DNA of 64,000 nucleotides, from assembly GCF_028368935.1 (NCBI RefSeq), contig NZ_JAQNDK010000003.1:1674001-1738000 (forward strand). The letters run 5' to 3'. Made by a program: the position numbers and the translations under genes. The notes beneath the pieces were generated by a model. It searched no databases and had not been told where the DNA came from. It saw only the letters and a program-made list of their open reading frames with translations. Each line of letters begins with the position of its first letter. The first letter of the stretch is position 1. This document shows positions 1 to 9,000 of this stretch, piece by piece. Source of the stretch: Sorangium aterium. Its GTDB lineage: Bacteria > Myxococcota_A > Polyangia > Polyangiales > Polyangiaceae.

Positions 1-115
1 TGTGCTTCCATCGATTCCATCCTCTAAACGACGCAGCAGCGTGCGTGCAAGCTCGAGCGGTCGCCCTCGGCGGTCTTTTTGATCTCGACGAACGGCGATC
101 GCGCTGTTTGTCGCT

Positions 116-1114
116 CTAAGGGTCTTCCTTGCCCACGTTCCCGAACAGCGCGTCGGACGCCGTGCCGACCATCACCACCGCGGCGAGCGCCACGGCGGCG
201 GCGATCGCGAGGGCGCCGAGTACCCGCGAGGGCTTCATCTGCCACCACATGGCGAGGCCGCTGAGCGCCCACACGACCAGCGTGATCCCGGTGATGTCCG
301 CGAAGAGCGCCCAGAGCCAGGCCACGCCGCCGTGGACGGGGAAATGATGCGTCTTGTGAAGCGTCTCGAGCACCTCGACGAAGCGAGGCCACCCCCGCGC
401 GCCGGCGGGCCGCCCGTCGAGCCGCCCCGTGCCCAGGTTGTATGTGACGTTCCAGGCGCGGCCGTCTGCGTCCCGCATACCGAAGCGCAGCTCGGGGCTG
501 ATCTTCGGGTGAGCGCGCAGCGGTCCCGCGGCGTCGACGCCGATCTTGGGCAGGAGATCCTTTATCTGCTCCTGCACCGCCGCCATCCTGTATCCAGGCA
601 GGTCGATCGCGACGCCGGCGAACGGGGGCGCGGGGGCATCGGGCTCGGGAGGATGGCTGGAGACTGTCGCGCTGCCGTCGTCGAGGCGCAGGATCACCAC
701 CTGGCGTCCCCCGCCCGCGCTCGGCGCCGCGAGCAGCGGCCACCCGGAGAACGCGCCTCGGGTCCCCGGATCGAGCGTGTAGCGCGAGGGCGAGCCGGCG
801 TTGAGCTGCTCGACGACCTGGCGCGCGAGCTCGCCCGGATCCCAGGGCTGGAACCCGGTGAGCGCCGACAGCCGCTCTCCCGAGAGCGACCGGCTGTCGA
901 TGTCTCGCCCGATCTGCGGGTGATTGAAGAGCGTGCCGCTGATCCCGAACAGCAGTATCCAGGGGAACAGCAGCAAGCCCAGGTACATGTGCACGCGGCG
1001 CACGACCTTCATGATCGTGCCGTAACGCGGCCGCCCGCGGGGGCCCCGTGGCGAACGGGGTCCTCGCGCGGCGTCGTCCCTCACCGCTTCTTCGTGATCG
1101 GGCGCGAGCGTCAT
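116..1114 (-). CDS. PepSY-domain inner-membrane protein, probable siderophore/iron uptake partner
   Basis: 332 residues. A basic N terminus is followed by a membrane segment (about residues 40-60, after KVVRRVHMYLGL), a long periplasmic part, then paired C-terminal membrane helices after the HKTHHF stretch. This is the layout of PepSY-associated TM proteins, several of which are inner-membrane iron or ferrisiderophore reductases or permeases. The start is chosen because its ATG overlaps the stop of the upstream lipoprotein gene as ATGA (1111-1114), a sign of translational coupling; a later in-frame ATG at 1012 is also possible. It is the last gene of a receptor-lipoprotein-PepSY operon, as in the XusABC xenosiderophore system of Bacteroides. 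The family call comes from sequence pattern; the iron role is inferred from context. Confidence 0.8.
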   Translation of the reverse strand: MTLAPDHEEAVRDDAARGPRSPRGPRGRPRYGTIMKVVRRVHMYLGLLLFPWILLFGISGTLFNHPQIGRDIDSRSLSGERLSALTGFQPWDPGELARQVVEQLNAGSPSRYTLDPGTRGAFSGWPLLAAPSAGGGRQVVILRLDDGSATVSSHPPEPDAPAPPFAGVAIDLPGYRMAAVQEQIKDLLPKIGVDAAGPLRAHPKISPELRFGMRDADGRAWNVTYNLGTGRLDGRPAGARGWPRFVEVLETLHKTHHFPVHGGVAWLWALFADITGITLVVWALSGLAMWWQMKPSRVLGALAIAAAVALAAVVMVGTASDALFGNVGKEDP

Positions 1115-2400
1115 CGGATCTTCGCGACGGAGAACGTGAGCCCAGGCGCGCTCACGCCCGCCTCACCGGGCCCGTCCTCGCCGATCTCGCGGAGCGTCGT
1201 CGACTCCTGGCCCTCGAACTCCAGCAGGTAGGTGCGGTCGCCGAGCGCGACGGACAGGACGCTGCCGCCGCCGGGCGCGGCGTCGAGCACCGTGGCGGTC
1301 GGCGTATCGCCGAGCGTCACGCTGGCCCACCGCCACGCCGCGGCGCTCGCCAGCACGCGCGGGTGGGTGTCGTCCGCGATCGCGAAGAGGCTCTCGTCGA
1401 GCACGCGCAGGAACGCCTTGCCGTCCGGGCCGCCGAAGAGCGAGCCGGCGGTGTCGCCGTCGAACAGCGCGCTCAGCTCGACGTGGAACTCGGGATCGAA
1501 CTGCCTCGTCTCGGGGTCGAAGCGCAGCATGCACGGGGCGGCTGCGTTGTCGGGGTTGAGCCGGTGCACCGCCGCGCCGTACGCCTCGGTGGCCACGTAG
1601 ATCATGCCGTCGGGCCCCTCGACCCCATCGCGCACGTAACCGCAGCGATCGTCGGTGACGACGGTCGCCTCGTCCGTCGCGCTGTCGACGACGACGACCG
1701 CGGCCACGCTCGGGACCTCCGGGCCGACGCGCCACCCGCCGAAGGTGATCACGTCGTCGCCCTGGCGAAGCGGCGGCGAGGAAGAATAGGTGAGCGTGGC
1801 GTCCGGGATCACAAGATCCTCGAGCGGAATGTCTCCGGTCACCGTCATCTCCGCGGGATTCCAGACCACCACCTGGGCGGTGGGACCATCGAAGAAGTAC
1901 GCCTTGGTCTCCGAGACGAAGTGGAACTGCGTGCCGTACTCGCCGATCTTCGCGAGGCCCTTGCCCTGGAAGCTGATGGTGTCCCCTTCCTCGAGGCTGC
2001 CGTCCTCCTGGAGGTCGTAGCGGGTCACGGTCGCCGCGGCGTCGCTCGCCACGAAGACCGCGCCTCCGCCGTCCAGCCCGACGCCGAGGGCGCGCCCCTG
2101 CACCTCGATCGCGTTCTCCAGCGACAGCGCCTCGGCGGAGTCGATGTCGTCCGTCACGGCGATGTAGCTCTGGGTGTCGCCGCCGTCCGGCCCGAACACC
2201 TGGATCGTGAGGGCGTACGCCGGCCCCGCGCTGGGTGTCCCCCCCGTGCCGCTGGTGGCTCCGCCGGCGCCGGTGCCTCCACCGCCGCCGCCTCCCGCGC
2301 CGCTGCTCGTGCCATCGCTCGTGTCGTCGCCACAGGCGGCGAAGCACGGGAGGAGCAGTGTCAAGAGGAGGGCATTCGCGTAGCGCGCACGAAATAACAT
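1111..2400 (-). CDS. Secreted beta-propeller-like lipoprotein (DUF4374/XusB-like), siderophore-associated
   Basis: 429 residues. A signal peptide ends in a lipobox (LLPCFAAC, Cys about 22), followed by a Thr/Ser/Gly-rich spacer and then repeated beta-rich segments of the kind found in YVTN/DUF4374-type propellers. The start at 2400 is fixed by a strong Shine-Dalgarno, AAGGAG, a few bases upstream; a longer frame begins further out but lacks the signal peptide at its N terminus. The gene lies 49 bp after the TonB-dependent receptor and overlaps the PepSY gene by 4 bp. In Bacteroides the equivalent middle gene (XusB) is a surface lipoprotein that binds ferric enterobactin. I assign DUF4374-like only by position and repeat character, so the family is provisional. 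The myxochelin literature also has small uptake genes (mxcB, mxcI) to which I could not match it. Confidence 0.7.
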   Translation of the reverse strand: MLFRARYANALLLTLLLPCFAACGDDTSDGTSSGAGGGGGGGTGAGGATSGTGGTPSAGPAYALTIQVFGPDGGDTQSYIAVTDDIDSAEALSLENAIEVQGRALGVGLDGGGAVFVASDAAATVTRYDLQEDGSLEEGDTISFQGKGLAKIGEYGTQFHFVSETKAYFFDGPTAQVVVWNPAEMTVTGDIPLEDLVIPDATLTYSSSPPLRQGDDVITFGGWRVGPEVPSVAAVVVVDSATDEATVVTDDRCGYVRDGVEGPDGMIYVATEAYGAAVHRLNPDNAAAPCMLRFDPETRQFDPEFHVELSALFDGDTAGSLFGGPDGKAFLRVLDESLFAIADDTHPRVLASAAAWRWASVTLGDTPTATVLDAAPGGGSVLSVALGDRTYLLEFEGQESTTLREIGEDGPGEAGVSAPGLTFSVAKIR

Positions 2401-2449
2401 GAAGGATCTCCTTGTGTCGGGTTTCAACTGCCGTCGCACGAACATCGGC

Positions 2450-5068
2450 TCACAGGCTCAAGGCGAGCTTGGCGTACGCCGCTCGCCCGGGGCGCTGGAT
2501 GCCGTGGAAGCTGAAGGCCTTCTCGTCGGTGAGGTTCTGCACCTCGACGGTCGAGCTCACCGTCCATCCGCCGCGCTCGACCAGGTACGTGAGCGCGAGC
2601 GTGTGCAGGAGCTGCGACGGGATCTCCGCCTTGGAGCGGGCCGCGCCGCGGCCTTCCGGGCCGACGAAGAACGCGTGTACGTAATCCGTGATCCAGGTGA
2701 GCGACAGGACATCGCGCCGCGCCGCGATCTCGGGCCACTGCGCGCGCGCGGCGACGCCGCCGAACAGGTACGGGAGGTTCTGGATGCGAACGTCGGTCGA
2801 GCCGTCCCGGAAGTCCTGCCATGTGACGTGACCGTCCACCGACAGCCAGTCACCCGGAGAGGTCCACCCGGCTGTCGACTCGAAGCCGACCGATCGCGCC
2901 GACAGCGTGTTGCCGTACGCCGAGTAGCCGAGGAACCTTTGCAGCGTGATCAGATCCTCGGTGAAGCGACCGAAGCCGTTGACGTTGAACCGGAGCTGTC
3001 CCACGGGGGTCTCCGCGCGCTCCAGGGTCACGCCGACGTTGACGTTGTGGCTCGCCTCCGGCTCCAGGTGGACGTTCGAGACGACGAGCCCTCCGTCGCC
3101 GAACAGCTCCTCCGGCGTCGGCAGGCGGGTGGCGACCTCGTACGAGGCCTTGGCGTAGATCGCGTCGGTGAAGCGGAAGCGCAGGCTGTCCCCTGCCCCC
3201 ACCCGGTGGGTCGCCCGATCGACGTCGCCGATCCGGCCGCTCGGCAGGTGTTCCCGGGTGCGGACCGACTGCAGGTAGAGCTTGGCGAAGGCGATGTTCG
3301 CGAGCCGGCCATCGAGTGGCCTCGCCTCGTACTCGACGCCTGCCACCCCGCTCCACAGGTCCCGCTCCGCGGTCAGCGGGTCCTTCTCGCGCTCGGCCAC
3401 GACAAGGTTCCTCCCGGTGCGCGTCACGTGGGTCGGAGAGAGCCCGAAGCGCAGGAGGTGATCTGTCGCGGGGTGCCACGCCGCGTTGACGCGGGCGAAG
3501 GCGGTGTGCTGACGGACTTGCTGGTCGTTCGCGTCCTCCCCGACCTCCCCCCGATACGGGCGCTCCTTGCAGCGGTCGGACCAGTCGTAGGTGCACGTGG
3601 CCATGTCGACGAAGGTCGTGCGCGCGTACGAGTACCCCGCGAGGGCGTCGAGCCGCGCCCTCCCGAAGAACGGCTGCGCATACCGCAGCAGCGCGCCGCC
3701 GGTCTGCCTGCCGAAGGTCGCCTCTCCGAAGGGCGGCGACGTGACCCTTCCGTCGAGCATGGTGACGAGCGGGCCGTGCTGCAGCTCCTTGTCGTGCGAG
3801 GTGAAGAAGGCGCGAACGAGCAGGCGATCGGCCCACGGCCGCCGGGTGACCCCCACCTCGGCCGCGCCGCCGGCCGCGACGTAGCCATCGTGGAACCGCC
3901 GGGCGCGCGCGGGCGACGGGCGCCCGCTCTCGTCGAACGCCATGACGTCGATCGGATAGTCGTTCCGCGCACGATCGACGAACCCGCTCGCGCGGGCGAA
4001 GAGGCCGCTCGGCGCGTGCGCGTGGCGCGCGCCGAGAGTCAGCCGGTACGTGCCGAAGGAGCCGACCTGGTAGGACGCCGCCGCGCCCGCGCCGCGCGTG
4101 TCCTGATCGGTCACCAGGTTCACCGCGCCGCCGAGCGCGTCCGAGCCGAAGCGCAGCGGGACGACGCCGCGGTAGATCTCGGCGCGCTCGACGAGGTTGA
4201 CAGGCACGTTGGCGACCCCGAAGGAGTGCCCGGCGAGGTCGAGCGGCACGCCGTCGAGGAAGAAGCGGATCCGGTCGTCGGTGAGGCCATTCAGCGAGAA
4301 GCGCGCGTCGGAGCCGAGCCCGCCGAGGCGGCGCACGCTCACGCCCTCGGCGCGCGACAGCACCTCGCCGAGATCCGCGGCCTGCCGCCTGGCCTCGACG
4401 GTCTCGATCACCTGGACCGCCTGCGCGGAGGTCCGGAGCCTCTCGGCCTCGGAGGCCCCTCGCACGCTCACCTCGATCGCAGGCAGAGCTGGCCCGGCGG
4501 CGCCCACGGCGGGCGCGGCCTCGGCGGCGCCTGCGACCGGCACGGCCGCGGGGACTGCCCGCCCGGCCGGCATCCCCGCACCGGGGACCGCCGCGGGGGG
4601 CGGCGCAGGCAGCCGGAAGTCGTGGCGGTAGAGGATGCGCGACGCGACGCTCCGGTCGCCTCGCCGGGCCGGCGTGAAGCGGAAGCGCAGCGCGGCTTCC
4701 CGCGCGGCCTCGTCGAACCCGTGGCCCGCGGGCTCGGCGACCTCTGCGCCGGTGACACGCCCTTCCGCGTCGATCGTCAGCCGCAGCACGACGCTCCCCT
4801 CCAACCCCGCCTCGCGCGCGGCCTGCGGATACGCCGCCTCGACGGCGCCCGTGAGCTCGGGCGGGCGCACCGCGGGCGCGGCGCCATCGCCCGGAGCGCG
4901 CGCCGCCGGCGCTGTCTCGGCCTGCGGAGCCGCTCCCTCGACGCCCTCGTCGGCAGGGGCCTCGTCGCTCGCCCGCGCGTCCGCTGCGAAGGCCAACAGG
5001 GCACCGCAGGGGGCGAGGATCAGAGTCCCGGCCAGCGCGGCGCAACGCAAGGGGCGTAATCGAATCAT
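2450..5068 (-). CDS. TonB-dependent outer-membrane siderophore receptor with N-terminal TonB-CTD-like domain
   Basis: 872 residues from the chosen ATG, which gives a clean signal peptide (MIRLRPLRCAALAG...ADARA). Earlier in-frame ATGs exist but would bury it. Order: signal peptide (1-33), acidic Ala/Pro linker, a TonB C-terminal-like domain (about 65-152, with YPxxAREAGLEGSVVLRLTID and the ALRFRFTPA end typical of energy-transducer TonB), a Pro/Ala linker, the plug (VIETVEA...GGLGSDARFSLNGL...RIRFFLDGVPL) and a 22-strand-type barrel ending in AKLALSL. Normally the TonB CTD sits on a separate inner-membrane protein, so the fusion is unusual. The gene follows the Com-like zinc-ribbon gene and precedes the lipoprotein and PepSY genes. 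Fur-like palindromes upstream and the adjacent myxochelin-type genes suggest a catecholate siderophore as ligand (inference). It may be the counterpart of MxcH. Confidence 0.9.
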   Translation of the reverse strand: MIRLRPLRCAALAGTLILAPCGALLAFAADARASDEAPADEGVEGAAPQAETAPAARAPGDGAAPAVRPPELTGAVEAAYPQAAREAGLEGSVVLRLTIDAEGRVTGAEVAEPAGHGFDEAAREAALRFRFTPARRGDRSVASRILYRHDFRLPAPPPAAVPGAGMPAGRAVPAAVPVAGAAEAAPAVGAAGPALPAIEVSVRGASEAERLRTSAQAVQVIETVEARRQAADLGEVLSRAEGVSVRRLGGLGSDARFSLNGLTDDRIRFFLDGVPLDLAGHSFGVANVPVNLVERAEIYRGVVPLRFGSDALGGAVNLVTDQDTRGAGAAASYQVGSFGTYRLTLGARHAHAPSGLFARASGFVDRARNDYPIDVMAFDESGRPSPARARRFHDGYVAAGGAAEVGVTRRPWADRLLVRAFFTSHDKELQHGPLVTMLDGRVTSPPFGEATFGRQTGGALLRYAQPFFGRARLDALAGYSYARTTFVDMATCTYDWSDRCKERPYRGEVGEDANDQQVRQHTAFARVNAAWHPATDHLLRFGLSPTHVTRTGRNLVVAEREKDPLTAERDLWSGVAGVEYEARPLDGRLANIAFAKLYLQSVRTREHLPSGRIGDVDRATHRVGAGDSLRFRFTDAIYAKASYEVATRLPTPEELFGDGGLVVSNVHLEPEASHNVNVGVTLERAETPVGQLRFNVNGFGRFTEDLITLQRFLGYSAYGNTLSARSVGFESTAGWTSPGDWLSVDGHVTWQDFRDGSTDVRIQNLPYLFGGVAARAQWPEIAARRDVLSLTWITDYVHAFFVGPEGRGAARSKAEIPSQLLHTLALTYLVERGGWTVSSTVEVQNLTDEKAFSFHGIQRPGRAAYAKLALSL

Positions 5069-5240
5069 GAGATCACCGGGCATGCTCACCGGAGCGTGAC
5101 GATGCGGCGCTCTGGCCGGCTCTGCGCAAGCTGGTTCTCGTGGCGTCTCGCTCGCCGGCTCCTCAGGCCTCTTCGGATGGCGCAAACCGCGCTGGCCAGG
5201 GGTCGCCGCCGCGAGCAGTCATGTCAGGGCTCTCGGGGAT

Positions 5241-5450
5241 TCAACCGCTCACGTCCTCCGCCGCCGGGACCGGGACGACGACGACGCGCTTGCACCGCCG
5301 GCACTTCAGCTCGACGCCGCCGGGCACATACCGGGCGAGCAGGCTGCCGCACCCGCAGCGCACGGCGTTGGGCTCGGCATGTCCAGCAACGCCGCAGTGA
5401 TCACACCGGCTGTCGAGCGGAGCCGTCGCCTTCGACATCAGGTTGTCCAT
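5241..5450 (-). CDS. Small Com-like zinc-ribbon protein
   Basis: 69 residues with CDHC (16-19), CGC (32-34) and CRRC (50-53). The span VRCGC-GSLLARY...GVELKCRRCKR closely follows the pattern of phage Mu Com (IRCxNCxKLL...IEIRCPRCKR), a zinc-ribbon translational activator of mom mRNA. The alternative start at Met5 (5438) is equally plausible, because no strong Shine-Dalgarno separates them. The start codon lies 11 bp downstream of a Fur-like palindrome (5462-5489), so this is probably the first gene of the iron-regulated minus-strand operon; 172 bp separate it from the receptor start. The Com resemblance is seen directly. A role as a translational or nucleic-acid-binding regulator in iron uptake is inference; a simple zinc or redox protein is the alternative. 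Confidence 0.7.
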   Translation of the reverse strand: MDNLMSKATAPLDSRCDHCGVAGHAEPNAVRCGCGSLLARYVPGGVELKCRRCKRVVVVPVPAAEDVSG

Positions 5451-5461
5451 CGTGGAACCCC

Positions 5462-5489
5462 ACTTTCAATATTGAAAGTCACTTTCAAT
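5462..5489. promoter_or_regulatory. Overlapping Fur-like palindromes upstream of the uptake operon
   Basis: Two perfect inverted repeats overlap: ACTTTCAATATTGAAAGT (5462-5479) and ATTGAAAGTCACTTTCAAT (5471-5489, a 9-1-9 palindrome of 19 bp with core TGAAAGT-C-ACTTTCA). A further TTTCAAT half-site follows. The length and 7-1-7 core symmetry match a Fur box (TGATAAT-N-ATTATCA class). This AT-rich block stands out in very GC-rich DNA. A TTGACA hexamer on the minus strand at 5524-5529 lies upstream, but I could not assign a convincing -10. Confidence 0.75.
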
Positions 5490-5727
5490 TTCAATCCGGA
5501 ACCTGCCATGCTACCAACAACGTTGTCAAGCGAAAGCGGTCGGGGAACGTCCGCGACGTCCGCGGAGGGCCGCGATGGTCCGCAGGTCGAGCAGCGCGAG
5601 ATCGCGCCCAAAACGGAGGCGATGTGCGCGATCGGCGCGCTCGCTCGGGTCGCCGGCGCCGTGCCTCGATGGCGCGGGCGGCCCCCCACCGGACGGTGGC
5701 CCGCGGCTGGGGTCCCAACGAATTCAC

Positions 5728-5757
5728 TTGACAATGCCCACCCTACCTCACCATAAA
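5728..5757 (+). promoter_or_regulatory. sigma70-like promoter of the mxcG operon
   Basis: A perfect -35 TTGACA (5728-5733), an 18-bp spacer and a -10-like CATAAA (5752-5757, 4 of 6 matches). It points toward mxcG and leaves a long leader of about 285 nt before the start codon. The second Fur-like element begins just downstream and would cover the transcription start. Confidence 0.6.
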
Positions 5758-5762
5758 CGAAC

Positions 5763-5784
5763 TTGAAAGTAGTTTTCATTTTCA
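5763..5784. promoter_or_regulatory. Fur-like operator overlapping the mxcG promoter
   Basis: The sequence TTGAAAGTAGTTTTCATT contains TGAAA-N5-TTTCA, an imperfect version of the 7-1-7 palindrome found at 5471-5489, plus an extra overlapping TTTTCA repeat. It lies immediately downstream of the candidate -10 box, a typical position for iron-dependent repression. It is less symmetrical than the partner site. Confidence 0.6.
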
Positions 5785-6049
5785 CTCAATCGCCGATGCC
5801 GAGGTGGGTGCGCTCATCGCGGGGTCGTCGAGCTGCGTCCGCCGCCTGGACGATGTCCGGCGCCCCTGCCCTGCGTGCTCTCGGGGCTCGGGCCCTGCTG
5901 CGCCGGCGGGCGCCGCTTTCGTTTTAACGGGCTGGCTCGGACGTCACGGCCGCCGTTGCGCCGTCGTCGCGGGCCGCAGATCGCCTGCCGCGAGCGTGCC
6001 TGTGGCGGCTGTCCCGTCGAGCGCCGGTTGAACCAGGAGGGTTGTCGTC

Positions 6050-9000
6050 ATGGTCGCTCCTCAGGACGCGCGCTGGCCGCTGTCGGCCGCGCAACACGGT
6101 ATCTGGCTAGGCCAGCAGCTCGACCCGGCGAGCCCTGTGTACAACGCGGGCGAGTGCGTCGAGATCTGCGGGCCCATCGATCTCGCCACCCTCGAGGCCG
6201 CGATACGCCAGGCCGTCTCCGAGACAGAGACGCTGCACGTGCGCTTCACGGGCGAGGCGGATGGACCGCGCCAGCGACTCGACCTGTCCCCTGACTTCCC
6301 TGTCCACCGCGTCGACGTCAGCGCGGCGCCGGACGCGTTCGCCGCGGCCGAGGCGTGGATGCGCGAGGATCTCGCGAGGCCTGTGGATCTCGCGCGCGGG
6401 CCCCTCTTCACGGAGGCGCTGTTCACGGCGGGGCCCGACAGGCTCTTCTGGTACCAGCGCGCGCACCACATCGCGCTGGACGGCTACGGCTTCTCGCTGA
6501 TCGCGCGGCGCGTGGCCGAGATCTACACCGCGCGGGCCGAGGGCCGCTCGAGCGAGAGCGGCGCCTTCGGCTCGCTGCGCCGGGTCGTCGACGAGGATCT
6601 GGCCTACCGCGCCTCCCCCGATCTGGAGCGCGATCGCGCCTTCTGGACGCAGCGCTTCGCCGACCGGCCCGAGCCGGTGAGCCTCGGCGACGAGCCGGCG
6701 CCCGCGTCGCGCGCCTGCCTGCGCCGGACGGCCTCGCTCGCGCCGTCCACCGTCGACCGGCTGAAGGACGTGGCGCGCCAGGCGAAGGCGACGTGGCCGG
6801 ACGTCGTGGTCGCCGCGACCGCGGCGTATGTGCACCGGCTCACCGGCGCGCCCGAGATCGTCCTGGGGCTGCCCGTGATGGGGCGCCTCGGCTCGGTGTC
6901 GCTGCGCATCCCGAGCATGGTCATGAACATCGTCCCGCTCCGGGTGCCGATCCCGGAGGGCGCGAGCTTGTCCGCGGTCACCCGGCAGGTCGCGGCCGAG
7001 CTCGCGGCCATCCGGCCCCACCTGCGTTATCGCTACGAGCAGCTCCGCCGGGATCTCAAGCTGATCGGCGGCAGCCGCCGGCTGTTCGGCCCGGTGGTCA
7101 ACATCATGCCGTTCGATTACGACCTGCGCTTCGCGGGGCATCGCGGCATCGCGCACAACATCGCCGCAGGCCCGGTCGAGGATCTGTCGTTCGGCATCTA
7201 CGCGAGGTCGGACGGGCGCGGGCCGCGGCTCGACCTCGACGCCAACCCGGCCTGCTACGGCGACGAGGACCTCTCGGCGCACCAGCGCCGGTTCCTCGCG
7301 TTCCTGGAGGCGGTCGCCGCCGCCCCCGAGCAGGCCCTCGATCGCGCCGAGATCGACCTCCCCCGCGCCGCGGCGCGCGCGCCGGGCGCGCACGCGGCCG
7401 CGGCCGGGCGGCCCGGCGCGCTGCTCGACGGGGGCCCGCTGCCCGCGCCGGCGCGCCCCGTCGTCGAGCAGATCGCCCTGCGCGCGCGCGAGCAGCCGGA
7501 CGCGACCGCCCTCCACCACGACCTCGAGCGCGTGACCTACGGAGAGCTCGACCTCGCCGCCCGGCAGCTCGCCGCCCGGCTCGCCGCGCTCGGCGCCGGG
7601 CCCGACACGCTGGTCGCGGTGCTCCTGCCGCGCAGCGTCGGCGCCATCACCGCGATCCTCGGCGCGCTCTACGCCGGCGCAGGCTACCTCCCCCTCGATC
7701 CGGACGGGCCGCAGCCGAGGACCACGGCGATCCTCGACGACGCCGGGCCGGCGATCGTCGTCACGACGTCGCAGCACGCCGCGAAGGTGGGGAGCGATCG
7801 CGCGGTGCACCTCGTGCTCCTGGACGAGGCGACGCGCGGCGCGCCGGCGCGGGCGCCGGTCCAGGGCGCAGAGGAGCACCTGGCGTACGTGATCTACACG
7901 TCCGGCTCCACCGGCCGCCCGAACGGCGTCATGATCGAGCGCGGCGCGCTGGCGCACTTCGTTGCAGCCGCGACCCACCGCTACGATCTGCGCCGCGACG
8001 ACCGGGTGCTGCAGTTCGCGCCGCTGCACTTCGACGCCAGCGTCGAGGAGATCTTCCTGACCCTGTGCGCGGGCGCCGCGCTGGTGCTGCGCACGGACGA
8101 GATGCTGCAGTCCGTGCCGCGGCTGCTCGACGCCTGCGAAAGGCACCGGATCACCATCCTGGATCTGCCGACCGCGTTCTGGCACGAGCTCGCCTACGGA
8201 CTCTCCACAGGCGCGGCGTCGCTCCCCGCGAGCGTCCGCACCGTCATCATCGGCGGCGAGGCGGCGCTGCCCGAGCGCGTCGAGCGCTTCCGCAGCGCCG
8301 TCGGTCGGCGCACGCGGCTGCTCAACACCTACGGCCCCACCGAGGCGACCGTCGTCGCCTCGGCCGCCACGCTGAGCGGCGGCGACGCGCCGGACGATGA
8401 ACACGAGGCGCCGATCGGCACGCCGCTGCCCGGCGTCCGCGCGGCCATCGTCGACACACACGCGCACGGCCGGCTGGTCTCGCAGGGCGCCGTGGGCGAG
8501 CTCCACCTCATCGGGCCCGGCCTGGCGCGGGGGTACCTCGGGCGGCCGGACCTCGACGCCGCGCGCTTCGTCGTCCTCGACCAGCTGGAGGGCCGCCCGC
8601 GCGCGTACCGCACCGGCGACCTGGTCCTCCAGCGGGCCGACGGGCAGATGGTCTTCGTCGGGCGCGTCGACGACGAGCTCAAGATCAGCGGCCATCGCGT
8701 CGATCCGCTCGAGATCGAGGCCGCGCTCCTGCGCCACCCTTCCGTGCGGGAGGCGGCCGTCATCGGGCACGCCTCGGCCGGCGGCGGCAAGCGCCTGTCC
8801 GCGTTCCTCGTCGCCGGGGACCCCGCCCCTTCGCCGGCCGAGCTCCGCAGGCACGCGCGCTCGCTGCTCCCCGCGGCCGCCATCCCCTCGGCCTTCGTGC
8901 TCACCGATCGGCTGCCGAGGACGAGCTCCGGCAAGATCGATCGCAAGGCGCTGCGCGAGGCGCCGATCGCCGCGACGGCGGAGCCGCCTGCCGCCGCGAC

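Larger units (their letters stand above)
5490..6049. other. Divergent intergenic region and long mxcG leader
   Basis: 560 bp between the Fur palindromes of the uptake operon and the mxcG start. It holds the TTGACA/CATAAA promoter and the second Fur-like site. The leader (about 5765-6049) has no Rho-independent terminator that I can recognise; it contains an open frame starting GTG at 5804 that looks non-coding. mxcG itself has a good AGGAGG Shine-Dalgarno just before its start. Confidence 0.5.

Noticed and set aside
24-743. Minus-strand 239-codon frame at the window start
   Set aside because: Shadow of the PepSY gene in another frame; composition is Arg/Ala/Gly-rich.
5804-6031. 75-codon frame just before mxcG
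   Set aside because: Starts at GTG without a Shine-Dalgarno and has no recognisable features; likely part of the leader.
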